Origin: Streptomyces niphimycinicus
Lineage (GTDB): Bacteria > Actinomycetota > Actinomycetes > Streptomycetales > Streptomycetaceae
NCBI RefSeq assembly: GCF_018883605.1
Contig: NZ_JAHLEM010000214.1
Location: 1-34,913 of the forward strand
Direction: 5' to 3'
DNA length: 34,913 nt
The notes below the pieces were generated by a model. That model had not been told where the DNA came from and made no database searches. It was given only the letters and a program-made list of their open reading frames with translations. Made by a program: the position numbers and the translations under genes. Below, piece after piece: positions 1 through 7,456 of the stretch. Position 1 is the stretch's first letter, and each line of letters begins with the position of its first letter.

Positions 1-97
1 ACCGCCCTCCAGGTCGGCGAAGTCCCCGGACCTCGCCCCGCTACCCCTGACCGAGCGTCACTCTGATTACAGAGAGCTACTTGTCACTTCGCCGTAG

Positions 98-253
98 CTT
101 CGGGAGGACAGGGCCTCCTCGGGTGAGACCGTCACGATCGCGGTGGAGCTCTATCGCCACACGACCGGTTGGAAAGCCCGCGCTGTCGGACAGGGCTACG
201 ACACCGGCCTCGCGGGCCTGGCCGCCGACTACGGCATCAACGTCGAGGCCTGA
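98..253 (+). pseudogene. TerD-family stress protein, C-terminal fragment
   Basis: The frame ending in TGA at 251-253 encodes a tail with GETVTIAVELYRH followed by GWKARAVGQGYDTGLAGLA and ending in a DYGINVEA-type terminus. This is the characteristic end of TerD/TerE-family proteins, calcium-binding proteins linked to tellurite and general stress resistance. Only about 50 codons remain. An in-frame stop lies at 95-97 and no TerD-like sequence is seen upstream, so the calcium-binding DxDxN part is absent. It is a stump left by a deletion or rearrangement. No start codon or ribosome binding site can be assigned and it is unlikely to make a working protein. Confidence 0.65.
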
Positions 254-384
254 CGGCCGGAGGGGCCGCAGCATCCCGTGTGCGGGGAGAACGTCCATCT
301 GAGGATGCTTTTGCCGAACAGCACTGCTGATTCGCCGAGACCATCCGCCTGTCCCCTATTTGATCCAGTTTGTCGGGAATCCAT

Positions 385-2088
385 TCAGGGAGCGGGCTGG
401 GTGACGGGCGCGGGGGTTCGATGGTCGTGGGCGTGGCTGAGCAGGTACAGCGCTGCCTGGAGGATGAGCGCGACGTGGTGCTTGGGTGGGGTGTCGATCA
501 AGCCGTGGCAGATTTTGTTGCGCAGGTTCATGCCGCGGTCGGGGTCGACGAGGAGGAGTTCCAGCGCTCGGCTCCAATCCGCGGGGAACCCGGCGGCCGG
601 CATGCTGCGGATGAGTGAGCCCAGTTGGTCGACGGTGCCGGGGGTCTGCCCCTTGGGCGCGGACACGATCGGGACCCGGGGGCGCAGGAGCTGTCTGAGG
701 ATCTGCTCGACCTGGGGCAGGGCGATGCATGCCGCCGCGTCGAGCTCCTCCAGCCAGAAGTAGCGGAAGGCGTGGGCAAGGGTTCGGGCGCGCGGCTGGG
801 GCAGCACGGTGTCATGGGCCAGGGCGGAGATCAGCTCGGCCTCGTCGGGTGCGAAACGCTCGTGGATGTGGTCGAGTTGATGGGCGGTGAGGTGTCCGAG
901 GATGTCCAGCGCGAGGACCTGCAGTTCGACGGCCTGGTTGTCGTCGGCGTCGACGGGCGGGGTGACCTGGACAGGTCCGGCAGTGTTGATGCGCGTGCGC
1001 GGAATCCGCAGCAGACCCTCCTGTACGCGCGCGTCGTCGGCCTGCTCGCGCATCGCCTGATGGACGTCTGCCGTGGTTCGCCACAGGGCGTCTCGCAAGT
1101 CTGCGGCGGCGTCGATGTGTGCTCGCGCCCCGTTGAACAGCGCACGCGGGAGAGCAAGTCCGCAACGGATGCGGGTCCATCCCAGGGAGTCGGGATCGGT
1201 GTTCTGCAGGGCCATCTCGGCACGCACCCGCAGCTCGGACAGCCCCCGGTCCCGTGCTTCGGTCGCGGCCTGGGTCAGCAGCAGGTGGCGACGGAATCCA
1301 GCGTTGACGTCGGCATCGGCGGCGTCGAGGAGAGCACTGACGATCTGGATGTCGATGTCGGTTCGGCGGGGCCCGGGTTCCGCCTTCAGCAGCTTGAGGA
1401 AGCCGACACGGGCGTATACATCGCCGGTATAGCGGCGTGCGGCGCGTTCCGCGAAGTCCCTGATGTCGTACCGCTGAACACGCAGTCCTTCCAGAAGGCC
1501 GTCCACGATCCCCGGATCGTCCTCGGTATCGGCCAGTACGCGTTCGACCAGGGCGACCATGTCCTCGGTGACGCGCTTGTGCAGGTCCTTCAGGTTGAAG
1601 GTCCGGGCGAGGTCTCCGGCCCAGCGTAGGCACTCACTCGCGCGTCGCAGTCCGGCAAAACGCCTCGGGGCGGCGAGCAGAAGCGGTGCCGCGTCCAGGT
1701 ATCCGGCGGCCGCGCCCCGGGCGTGATCGTGCTTGCGGCCGTGTCCCGCGGCCAACAGCAGATGATGAAGGCGACCCCGGACGAACGGGGTGTTCACGGC
1801 ATCGGCGTAGGCGCTCCAGATCTCCAACCGGGCGGCCGTGCCCTCGGGCAGGCTCGCAGAGCGCCCCTTGAGCGGGTCGCCGGGGAACGTCCCGGTGAAG
1901 CCCTGCGCCTTCCCAGTCCCCGATAGCCGAAGTCGCAGCGCAGCGAGCAGCGCGTCACGCTGCTGTGCGGCGGCCGTGGTCGTGTCGATGTCCGCGGCCG
2001 CGAGCACGACGGCGATGGCCTCATAGGAAACGGTTTCCTTCGCCGCTTCCATGAGGGCGCCAAGAACACTCGGTTCAACCTGCGGCAT
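385..2088 (-). CDS. DUF4209-type protein with C-terminal HEPN-like RNxxxHG motif
   Basis: A 567-residue, mostly alpha-helical protein with no signal peptide or membrane segment. Near the C-terminus is LRNKICHGLID, with R523 and H528 forming the R-X4-H arrangement of HEPN domains. The RNxxxHG signature, with hydrophobic helices on both sides, is the hallmark of the DUF4209 family. Many HEPN proteins are ribonucleases in toxin-antitoxin, abortive-infection or phage-defence systems; nuclease activity here is inference. The ATG at 2088 was chosen because GTGAGG lies seven bases upstream. The frame stays open to 2265, but that extension runs through the terminator hairpin of the upstream gene. The gene lies downstream of, and in the same direction as, the small gene at 2288-2809, separated by that terminator. 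Confidence 0.8.
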   Translation of the reverse strand: MPQVEPSVLGALMEAAKETVSYEAIAVVLAAADIDTTTAAAQQRDALLAALRLRLSGTGKAQGFTGTFPGDPLKGRSASLPEGTAARLEIWSAYADAVNTPFVRGRLHHLLLAAGHGRKHDHARGAAAGYLDAAPLLLAAPRRFAGLRRASECLRWAGDLARTFNLKDLHKRVTEDMVALVERVLADTEDDPGIVDGLLEGLRVQRYDIRDFAERAARRYTGDVYARVGFLKLLKAEPGPRRTDIDIQIVSALLDAADADVNAGFRRHLLLTQAATEARDRGLSELRVRAEMALQNTDPDSLGWTRIRCGLALPRALFNGARAHIDAAADLRDALWRTTADVHQAMREQADDARVQEGLLRIPRTRINTAGPVQVTPPVDADDNQAVELQVLALDILGHLTAHQLDHIHERFAPDEAELISALAHDTVLPQPRARTLAHAFRYFWLEELDAAACIALPQVEQILRQLLRPRVPIVSAPKGQTPGTVDQLGSLIRSMPAAGFPADWSRALELLLVDPDRGMNLRNKICHGLIDTPPKHHVALILQAALYLLSHAHDHRTPAPVTQPAP

Positions 2089-2218
2089 GGGAGCCTCACT
2101 TCCGTCGTCGCCAGTATCGGCACAGCTCCGGACCGGACCCCACCGATTTTCTCCCGCCTGGTTCTGCTCGGGCCCCCGAGACGCCTTCGACAGCGATGGA
2201 GAAGCGTTGAGGAGCGCT

Positions 2219-2266
2219 GATGCCTCTGCTGGACCCCCACGAAGGTGGGGATCCAGCAGAGGCATC
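2219..2266 (-). terminator. Strong intrinsic terminator hairpin downstream of the 2288-2809 gene
   Basis: Two 22-base arms, 2219-2240 and 2245-2266, pair with one mismatch around the loop GAAG. It begins about 22 bases after the stop codon at 2288. No T-run follows, which is usual for Streptomyces terminators. It separates the two minus-strand genes, so the DUF4209 gene probably has its own promoter or depends on read-through. Confidence 0.8.
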
Positions 2267-2287
2267 AGGCAGCGATTCGGGCTTGGT

Positions 2288-2809
2288 CTACAGGGCAGTG
2301 CTGAGACGTTCGATCAGGACCCGTGCGGTCTCCTCACCCCCGGTCACGGCCCCGGCCGTGACCGCGCCTGTGGCGATCGGCGCAAGATAGCCCTTGAGTG
2401 CAGCCGCAGCACGCCGGATCACGCCACGGTCCGGCTCGGGCTGTACGACCTCGTTGAGGACCTCCTCGCCGACAGCCGAGGCATCTTCCAGGTCCTCGTC
2501 CGACACGCCAAGAATCGGAAGCTGCCTCAGCGTGTCTACCACGGCCTCGGCGATGGCCTCGAAGCCCGGGGCGATCGGATTGCTCTGGTCCTGATTTTGG
2601 CTCACGGAGTTATTGCCCCAGGCCAGTTGGGAACCGCGGACGTCGCCGTGGATGACCGGACCGTTGAAGACGTTCGTGTCGCCGAAGGACACATCCGGGT
2701 CCGCCTGCACTCTGGCGGTGACCGGGTACTTGTCCATCTCCCGCTGGATCTCCCCCATCATCTTCCGGATGCCCTGCCTGTTGATCTTGAATCCGCTGCT
2801 TCGAGCCAC
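2288..2809 (-). CDS. Hypothetical protein with RHIM/amyloid-like motif
   Basis: A 173-residue protein started at GTG 2809, which has GGGAG seven bases upstream; an upstream extension to 2953 lacks such a site. Residues 1-28 form a basic amphipathic helix (FKINRQGIRKMMGEIQREMD). Residues 48-75 carry FNGPVIHGDVRGSQLAWGNN and then SVSQNQ, a Gly/Asn/Gln-rich beta-prone stretch resembling bacterial amyloid-signalling or RHIM-like motifs; this is a resemblance only. Residues 141-157 are hydrophobic and Gly/Ala-rich (YLAPIATGAVTAGAVTG), possibly a membrane-active helix. I cannot assign a function. It lies upstream of the DUF4209 HEPN-type gene on the same strand and is divergent from the RAMA-CBS-HEPN gene at 3235. 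A strong terminator follows its stop codon. Confidence 0.75.
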   Translation of the reverse strand: MARSSGFKINRQGIRKMMGEIQREMDKYPVTARVQADPDVSFGDTNVFNGPVIHGDVRGSQLAWGNNSVSQNQDQSNPIAPGFEAIAEAVVDTLRQLPILGVSDEDLEDASAVGEEVLNEVVQPEPDRGVIRRAAAALKGYLAPIATGAVTAGAVTGGEETARVLIERLSTAL

Positions 2810-3052
2810 GAGGTATCTCCCTTGCTGATCGCGCTCCAGGCCAAGTGTCCCAGGGGGCAATGACAACAAGGCGTACTCCGTCGCCCACCCCGCTTCGGGA
2901 GCCATCGTCCGAGCGAGGGCTGCCGGGCCCTGAGCTCCTTCGTGTCTCCACAACCAGTGCGCGATGCCGGCGGGCCGGGGGGTATCGCAGGCTCAAGGCC
3001 GTCACATCCCAGGACCGGCTTGAGCGGCATCGAACGCTCCCCCGCGGTGTGC

Positions 3053-3085
3053 CTGGGTGCGTGTGGTCGGGCCGCACGCACCCAG
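3053..3085. repeat. Stem-loop in the divergent intergenic region 2810-3234
   Basis: CTGGGTGCGTGTGG (3053-3066) and CCGCACGCACCCAG (3072-3085) pair over 14 positions with one G-U pair, around the loop TCGGG. No gene end lies next to it. It sits in the 425-base region between the divergent starts at 2809 and 3235, so it may be an operator, a leader structure or an old terminator. I see no convincing coding sequence in that region. Confidence 0.4.
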
Positions 3086-3234
3086 CGGCGGAGCGGTGGC
3101 TTGTCCTGTATCCGCGAGGACGCCGGCCACGGTTGATGTGCCGCCTACCGCGCCTCGCCCGCGATTAGGATCGTCCCCGGTGGAATCAGGAGCAGCGGTT
3201 GCGCGCACGCGCGAGGAACGGGACGGGGCAGGTC

Positions 3235-4650
3235 ATGAATGAGGCAGCAGAAGGCCCCCCGCCTTCCGCGCATCCGTACCTGCTGGACGGGCGGCGAGTG
3301 CGGATCGCAGACCTGCTGGCTGCCGGGCTGCTCACCGATCGGCAACCTCTGACGTTCACGCGGAAGAAGAAGGGCGAGCGGCACCAGGCAGAGGTGACAC
3401 ACGAACAGGGTGGCGCGATACGGCTCCTGCCCAGCGGGCAGATCTACCGCTCCCCCTCCACCGCCGCGCGCGCTGCCGTCGGGTACGGCAGCTTCGACGG
3501 CTGGACCGCGTGGCAGCTCGACGACGGACGTGACCTCGACGCCGTACGCCAGCAGCTCCTTGACCAGGCCGTGGAGGAGAGTGCACAAACGCCGCCCGAG
3601 GACGAGGACGCCGGTGATGAGCCCGCCACAGCAGCTCTGAGCGAGAAGGAGCGGCACCTGCGCCTGCAGGCCGCTCGGCAGGCAGCAGCCGAAAACCGGC
3701 CGCAGACACTGCTCGTGCGTGAGCTGCTGGGATGGTGGGGCGAGTACGGCCGCGGCATGGTGACGGAGAGGATCGAGACCGCCCTGGCCAACCACAGTCT
3801 CGTCACCGTGCCGCCTTTCACACAGGTCAGTCTTGAGACCGCGGTGCAGTTGCAGCGCGCGCCCGTCGAGGAGGAGCCCGGCGTTGATGTCCCGGCCCGG
3901 GATGATCTGGACGGTGGCGAGGAGCGGCCGGTGAGGGAGCCGGGGCCGACCGTGGGCACGATCGCCTCCGCCATGGGCGAGGTCGTGAGCATCAGCCCTC
4001 AGGCAACGCTCGAAAGCGCAGTGACCCTGCTGCTGTTGAACGACTTCTCCCAGCTGCCCGTCATAGCCGGCCACCAACTGAAGGGGGCGGTGACATGGAA
4101 GTCGATCGCCCAAGCCCGCCACCGTAAGGTTGACTGCACACTGACCGACGCGGTGGTCGACGCCCGGGAGGTCCGCTTCGACCACGATCTCGTCGATGTC
4201 CTGCCCATCCTGGCAGACACCGATTTCCTCCTCGTGCGCGGCGCCCGAGGCGAGATCGGCATTCTGACCGTCGCCGACGTCGCGCTCGCCTACGGCACGC
4301 AAGCCACCCCGTTCCTGCTCATCGGAGAACTTGACCGACGCCTGCGTGCCGTCATCACCGACCGCTTCGACCTGACCGATGTCACGGCCGTGTGCGACCG
4401 CGACAACTCCCGCCGCCTGACCTCGTTCGACCAGCTCACCTTCGGCGACTACCTGAGCGTCCTGGGCAACCGCCAGCGGTGGGAGGAGCTGGGCTGGCCA
4501 CTGGATCGCGCGGCCTTCACCAAGCGCCTTGATGAGGTCCGTAAAATCCGCAACGACCTGATGCACTTCAACCCCGACCCGCTCCCCCACAATGCCGAGG
4601 CCAAGGTCCGCGGGGTCATCTCCATACTCCGGCAGTACGCCGACTGCTGA
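3235..4650 (+). CDS. RAMA - CBS pair - HEPN-like protein
   Basis: A 471-residue protein from ATG 3235. An alternative TTG at 3199 has AGGAG six bases upstream and would add 12 residues. Residues about 10-95 match a RAMA (restriction enzyme adenine methylase associated) domain: DGRRVRIADLLAAGLL, LTFTRKKKGERHQAEV, LPSGQIYRSPSTAARAA and SFDGWTAWQLDDG. RAMA domains are predicted readers of modified DNA. Residues about 240-355 form two CBS repeats (MGEVVSISPQATLESAVTLL, then SQLPVI), which usually bind adenosyl nucleotides. The C-terminus carries KIRNDLMHFNPDPL, where R439 and H444 form the R-X4-H motif of HEPN domains. A DNA-mark sensor, a nucleotide sensor and a possible RNase in one chain suggest a self-contained defence or stress effector; that is inference. 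A charged linker rich in E, D and P joins the parts. Confidence 0.85.
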   Translation: MNEAAEGPPPSAHPYLLDGRRVRIADLLAAGLLTDRQPLTFTRKKKGERHQAEVTHEQGGAIRLLPSGQIYRSPSTAARAAVGYGSFDGWTAWQLDDGRDLDAVRQQLLDQAVEESAQTPPEDEDAGDEPATAALSEKERHLRLQAARQAAAENRPQTLLVRELLGWWGEYGRGMVTERIETALANHSLVTVPPFTQVSLETAVQLQRAPVEEEPGVDVPARDDLDGGEERPVREPGPTVGTIASAMGEVVSISPQATLESAVTLLLLNDFSQLPVIAGHQLKGAVTWKSIAQARHRKVDCTLTDAVVDAREVRFDHDLVDVLPILADTDFLLVRGARGEIGILTVADVALAYGTQATPFLLIGELDRRLRAVITDRFDLTDVTAVCDRDNSRRLTSFDQLTFGDYLSVLGNRQRWEELGWPLDRAAFTKRLDEVRKIRNDLMHFNPDPLPHNAEAKVRGVISILRQYADC

Positions 4651-4767
4651 CCCTGTCACCATGGCTCGCGCGAACGGACAGAGCCGATCGAGCAGCCGCA
4701 GCGGCCAGCACGCCCCCGCGGGCGCTGCGGGGAACGGGTCAGCCAAGGCTGCCGCAGCTGGGCAGGA

Positions 4768-4850
4768 TCAGCACTCGCTCGACGCCAGGGTGATGGTGAT
4801 CCAGTGCGGGAACAGGTCCCTGCCGTACCCGTACGGGAATGCTCGGCGGT
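4768..4850 (-). pseudogene. Possible HNH (DUF1524-like) endonuclease fragment
   Basis: The minus-strand frame reads FPYGYGRDLFPHWITIT before running to a stop. Streptomyces HNH-family proteins of the DUF1524 type have a similar GYxRDxFPHW stretch. Only about 15 residues match and no HNH catalytic motif is visible, so this is at best a stump. The rest of the roughly 295 bases between the gene ending at 4650 and the antitoxin remnant at 4946 shows nothing I can assign. Confidence 0.25.
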
Positions 4851-4945
4851 CACGCTGAGGGAGGCCAGGTAGGAGCGGGCCGTGGCGGCACTGACCGGAG
4901 TGCGAAACCGGCGGTCGCGGCGGCCACACAGCAGGCGAGGATGGT

Positions 4946-5239
4946 ACGGCGAGCGTTCTTACGCATGACGCCCAGGCCCGTAACGAGCTCGACCAACTGG
5001 TCGACCGGGTCCGCCATGACCACGAGACCATCGTGATCAGCGACACGGCGGCGCTCCTGCGGCGGCCCTGATCCCCGTCTGCGAACTTGCCGAGCTGCGG
5101 CGTCTACAGGAGGAAGCCGACATTGCCGAAGTCGATCACAGCAAGGCCGAGGGCGGACCGGGTAGTCATGCATGACGCGTTCATGGCCGAATTGGAGGCC
5201 GGTGACGTGCGGGCAGCCGCTTCATGCCCCTTGCGGTGA
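4946..5239 (+). pseudogene. Phd/YefM-type antitoxin, frameshifted remnant
   Basis: Read across three frames, this stretch rebuilds a prevent-host-death antitoxin of about 95 residues. The first frame (4946-5071) gives LTHDAQARNELDQLVDRVRH and then HETIVISDTAALL. The second (5068-5175) gives LIPVCELAELRRLQEEADIA and then EVDHSKAEGGPG. The third (5159-5239) gives RVVMHDAFMAELEAGDV. These fit the Phd pattern of an N-terminal DNA-binding/dimerisation domain (A-R-x-x-L-x-x-L-V-x-x-V) and a C-terminal helix that covers the toxin. At least two frameshifts break it. No partner toxin is recognisable in the 330 bases after it, so the pair is presumably dead. Confidence 0.6.
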
Positions 5240-5571
5240 TGCGACAACAGCAGGCCACTACGCGCTCGGGTAACTGCACCAACTCGACCTCCAGAGCGCC
5301 GAGGAGTGCGCTGCCGCAGTCCGCTCGGCGATGTTCCACACCCCATGCAGACCCGCCAGGCGTACGCACGGCGAGACTTCCCCCACTGGGCTGACCGGGG
5401 CCGCCACGGTTGTGATAGGTGCTGGTGCATCGTCCCGGAACTGGGAACACCCTGGCAAGGACGTCGTCTCCCGGATACAGCGCCGCTGGCGCCAGCGCGC
5501 AGCCCAGGGCGGTTCTCCTCTCGTGCGCGCCCGACCCGATCATGCTGCGCTGGCGGTGTCGCCGCGCCCTT
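5240..5571. other. Unassigned intergenic sequence left of the IS5 element
   Basis: No frame here has a start with a ribosome binding site and a recognisable product, and no tRNA-like fold was seen. It lies where the toxin partner of the broken antitoxin would be expected, so it may be decayed coding sequence. The left inverted repeat of the insertion sequence starts at 5572. Confidence 0.5.
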
Positions 5572-5684
5572 AGTGGCTGTTGTCGTTCCGAATATGAGGG
5601 CGATGTTTTCGCTGGTCAGGCATAGGGTCGGTGATTCGGTGGGAGTGGTGGCGTGTCGTGTCGTCGTTCCCCGGGAGGTTGCGG

Positions 5685-6221
5685 ATGCCGTCGGTCGTCG
5701 GACTGCTGGAACAGCACGAGCTCGCCGCTCGTCGTCGAGTCGACGGGTTGCGTGAGGAAGCCGATCGCATCCAGGCCGAGCTGGCCGCGGCCGAGCAGGA
5801 ATGGCAGGAGTGGGCGATCGCCCGCAGGCGAGTGGGCACGGTCCTGGCTCCGGACGGCGGCAACATCGCTGATGAGGAGGCCGCCCCCGGCCCACGGGAC
5901 GCGGACGCGCGCTCGGCGCCCAGACAAGCGGCGAAACCGAAGTCGCAGGTGCCCGTGTGGCGTGAGGGGCTGGCCTGGTCGGTACTGTCGGTGGACTATC
6001 AGCGCATCCTCGAAGTCCTCGCGGACCGGCACCGGCTCCATCAAGGACCGCTGACCTGCCAGGAGTTGGCCGTAATGTTCGGCCTGGATGCGGTGCCGGC
6101 CAAGGTGGAGGCGCTGCGGTCGAAGGCGAAACGTCTGGTCGCGCGGGGCTGGCTGGCCGAGCGGCAGCCGGGCCGGTTCACCCTCGCCCAGGGCCCGGAT
6201 GGGCAAGGCGGCGCGTCATGA
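5685..6221 (+). CDS. IS-associated hypothetical protein (coiled coil plus winged-helix-like)
   Basis: A 178-residue protein whose ATG at 5685 is preceded by GGGAGG at a six-base distance. Residues about 1-50 are a charged coiled coil (LLEQHELAARRRVDGLREEA and the following heptads). A linker rich in A, P and D follows. Residues about 105-175 (LAWSVLSVDYQRILEVLADR, LTCQELAVMFGLD, LRSKAKRLVARGWL, GRFTL) look like a winged helix-turn-helix. It lies inside the inverted repeats and converges with the transposase. From memory, similar proteins recur beside Streptomyces transposases. A DNA-binding accessory role in transposition or its control is inference. Confidence 0.8.
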   Translation: MPSVVGLLEQHELAARRRVDGLREEADRIQAELAAAEQEWQEWAIARRRVGTVLAPDGGNIADEEAAPGPRDADARSAPRQAAKPKSQVPVWREGLAWSVLSVDYQRILEVLADRHRLHQGPLTCQELAVMFGLDAVPAKVEALRSKAKRLVARGWLAERQPGRFTLAQGPDGQGGAS

Positions 6222-7095
6222 GCAGGGTCATCGACCAGTAGACCATCGCCTCGGCGCTGGCGGTGCGGCGTTCGAAGTCGCGCACCAGACGGCGGGTGCG
6301 CATCAGGTGGGCGAAGAACCGCTCGACGATCCACCGTTTGGGCAGCACCACGAAGCCGCGCATGTCGTCGCTGCGTTTCACGATCGCCAGGACCAGCGCG
6401 AGCGTGGTGAGGCAGTAGGCGATGAGGCCGCCGGTGTAGCCGCCGTCGGCCCAGACCAGTTCCAGCCGGTGGTGCACGTCGGCGACCTGCCCGAGCAGCA
6501 CGTGGGCGGCAGTGCGGTCGCCGGTGTCCGCGGCGGTAACCATGACGCCCAGCAGCAGGCCGAGGGTGTCGACCACGACGTGTCGCTTGCGGCCGTTGAC
6601 CAGTTTGCCGCCGTCGAAGCCGCGGCTGTCGGTACCGACGACGGCGTCCGCCTTGACCGACTGCGAGTCGATCACACCGGCCGTCGGTGCCGCGTCGCGG
6701 CCCAGCGTTTCGCGGACCTGTCCGCGCAGCCGGTCATGGAACTCCTTGACCAGGGCGTGGTCGCGCCAGCGGCGGAAGAACGCATACACCCGGTCTCTTG
6801 GCGGGAAGTCCACCGGCATCGCCCGCCACTTGATGCCGTTATCCACGAGGTAGCGGATCGCGTCCAGCATCGCGCGGTGGCAGTACCCCTCCGGCTGTCC
6901 ACCCCGGCCGCGCAGCCAGGCCGGCACCGGAAGCAGCGGCCGGACCGTCTCCCACTCCGCGTCCGTCATGTCCGACGGATACCGCCGAACACGTTCCGGG
7001 TGATCGGCTGCGTTTCCGAACCGGTGGGCGAAACAGTCACACGACGGAGAGGCCGAGTTGAACTCCACCGGGGCGAGCACGTAGAACTGCGGCAA
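6178..7095 (-). CDS. IS5-family transposase
   Basis: A 305-residue DDE transposase. The predicted catalytic triad is D143 (VIDSQSVKAD), D217 (VWADGGYTG) and E258 (RWIVERFFAHLMRTRRL, with the Y/K-type R-x-x-x-R-x-L context of the IS427-like IS5 group). The N-terminal YPSDMTDAEW and the GGQPEGYCHRAMLDAIRYLV region are typical of Streptomyces members. The start is taken as TTG 7095, which has AGGAG six bases upstream; the family usually includes residues before YPSDMTDAEW. It appears full length. Its 3' end overlaps the passenger gene and its terminal repeats are in place. Confidence 0.9.
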   Translation of the reverse strand: MPQFYVLAPVEFNSASPSCDCFAHRFGNAADHPERVRRYPSDMTDAEWETVRPLLPVPAWLRGRGGQPEGYCHRAMLDAIRYLVDNGIKWRAMPVDFPPRDRVYAFFRRWRDHALVKEFHDRLRGQVRETLGRDAAPTAGVIDSQSVKADAVVGTDSRGFDGGKLVNGRKRHVVVDTLGLLLGVMVTAADTGDRTAAHVLLGQVADVHHRLELVWADGGYTGGLIAYCLTTLALVLAIVKRSDDMRGFVVLPKRWIVERFFAHLMRTRRLVRDFERRTASAEAMVYWSMTLLMTRRLAHPGPGRG

Positions 7096-7444
7096 CAGGG
7101 TCTCCTGGATCTCGGTTGGCTTCGCAACCCCGAGCTACCAAGAGGCCCTGCCTTCATGCCCGCGGCCAGCGGCGATCACCCGATCGAGACTCCCGTTCGA
7201 CGCACACCCCTCAAGATCGGAACGACAACAACCACTGAGAGTTGCAGGCTGGCCGCACAGGGCTCGAGAAGTCCAGCCAGCCTCGATGGGGGCTCGTGAG
7301 GGGTTGGCACGCGTATGGCTGGGTGGGCGCCTTCTCCTGCACTGCCCTGCCGCTGACCCACGGCAATACCTCTCACACGTGTGGAGCTGCTCCTCCTTGC
7401 CCGTCGCACTACATCCTTGTCGGATCGTGGGTGGGTTAGTGGGT

Positions 7445-7450
7445 TATGGT
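7445..7450 (+). promoter_or_regulatory. -10-like hexamer TATGGT, leaderless geometry
   Basis: TATGGT ends exactly six bases before the ATG at 7457, which would put transcription start on the A of the start codon. No ribosome binding site is visible. A TTGTCG at 7417-7422 could be a -35 element, but the 22-base spacing is too long to be convincing. Confidence 0.4.
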
Positions 7451-7456
7451 GCCCGC

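Larger units (their letters stand above)
5572..7236. mobile_element. IS5-family insertion sequence with passenger gene, about 1.67 kb
   Basis: Terminal inverted repeats of 29 bases lie at 5572-5600 and 7208-7236. Both begin AGTGG, share GTTGTCGTTCCGA and end TGAGGG; 25 of 29 positions match. Inside are a plus-strand passenger gene (5685-6221) and a minus-strand DDE transposase (6178-7095) that overlap tail to tail by 44 bases. The flanking trinucleotides TTA and TGA fit a TNA-type target but are not identical, so I do not claim a target duplication. Both genes are open, so the element may still be active. Confidence 0.8.

Noticed and set aside
4690..4740. GC-rich stretch with CCCCGCGGG and CGGGGAACG resembling a CRISPR repeat
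   Set aside because: Palindrome and length do not fit a repeat and there is no second copy.
3145..4746. 533-residue minus-strand open frame
   Set aside because: Antisense to the RAMA-CBS-HEPN gene; no domain and no start signal.
5181..5543. 120-residue minus-strand frame in the gap before IS5
   Set aside because: No ribosome binding site or motif; overlaps the antitoxin remnant.
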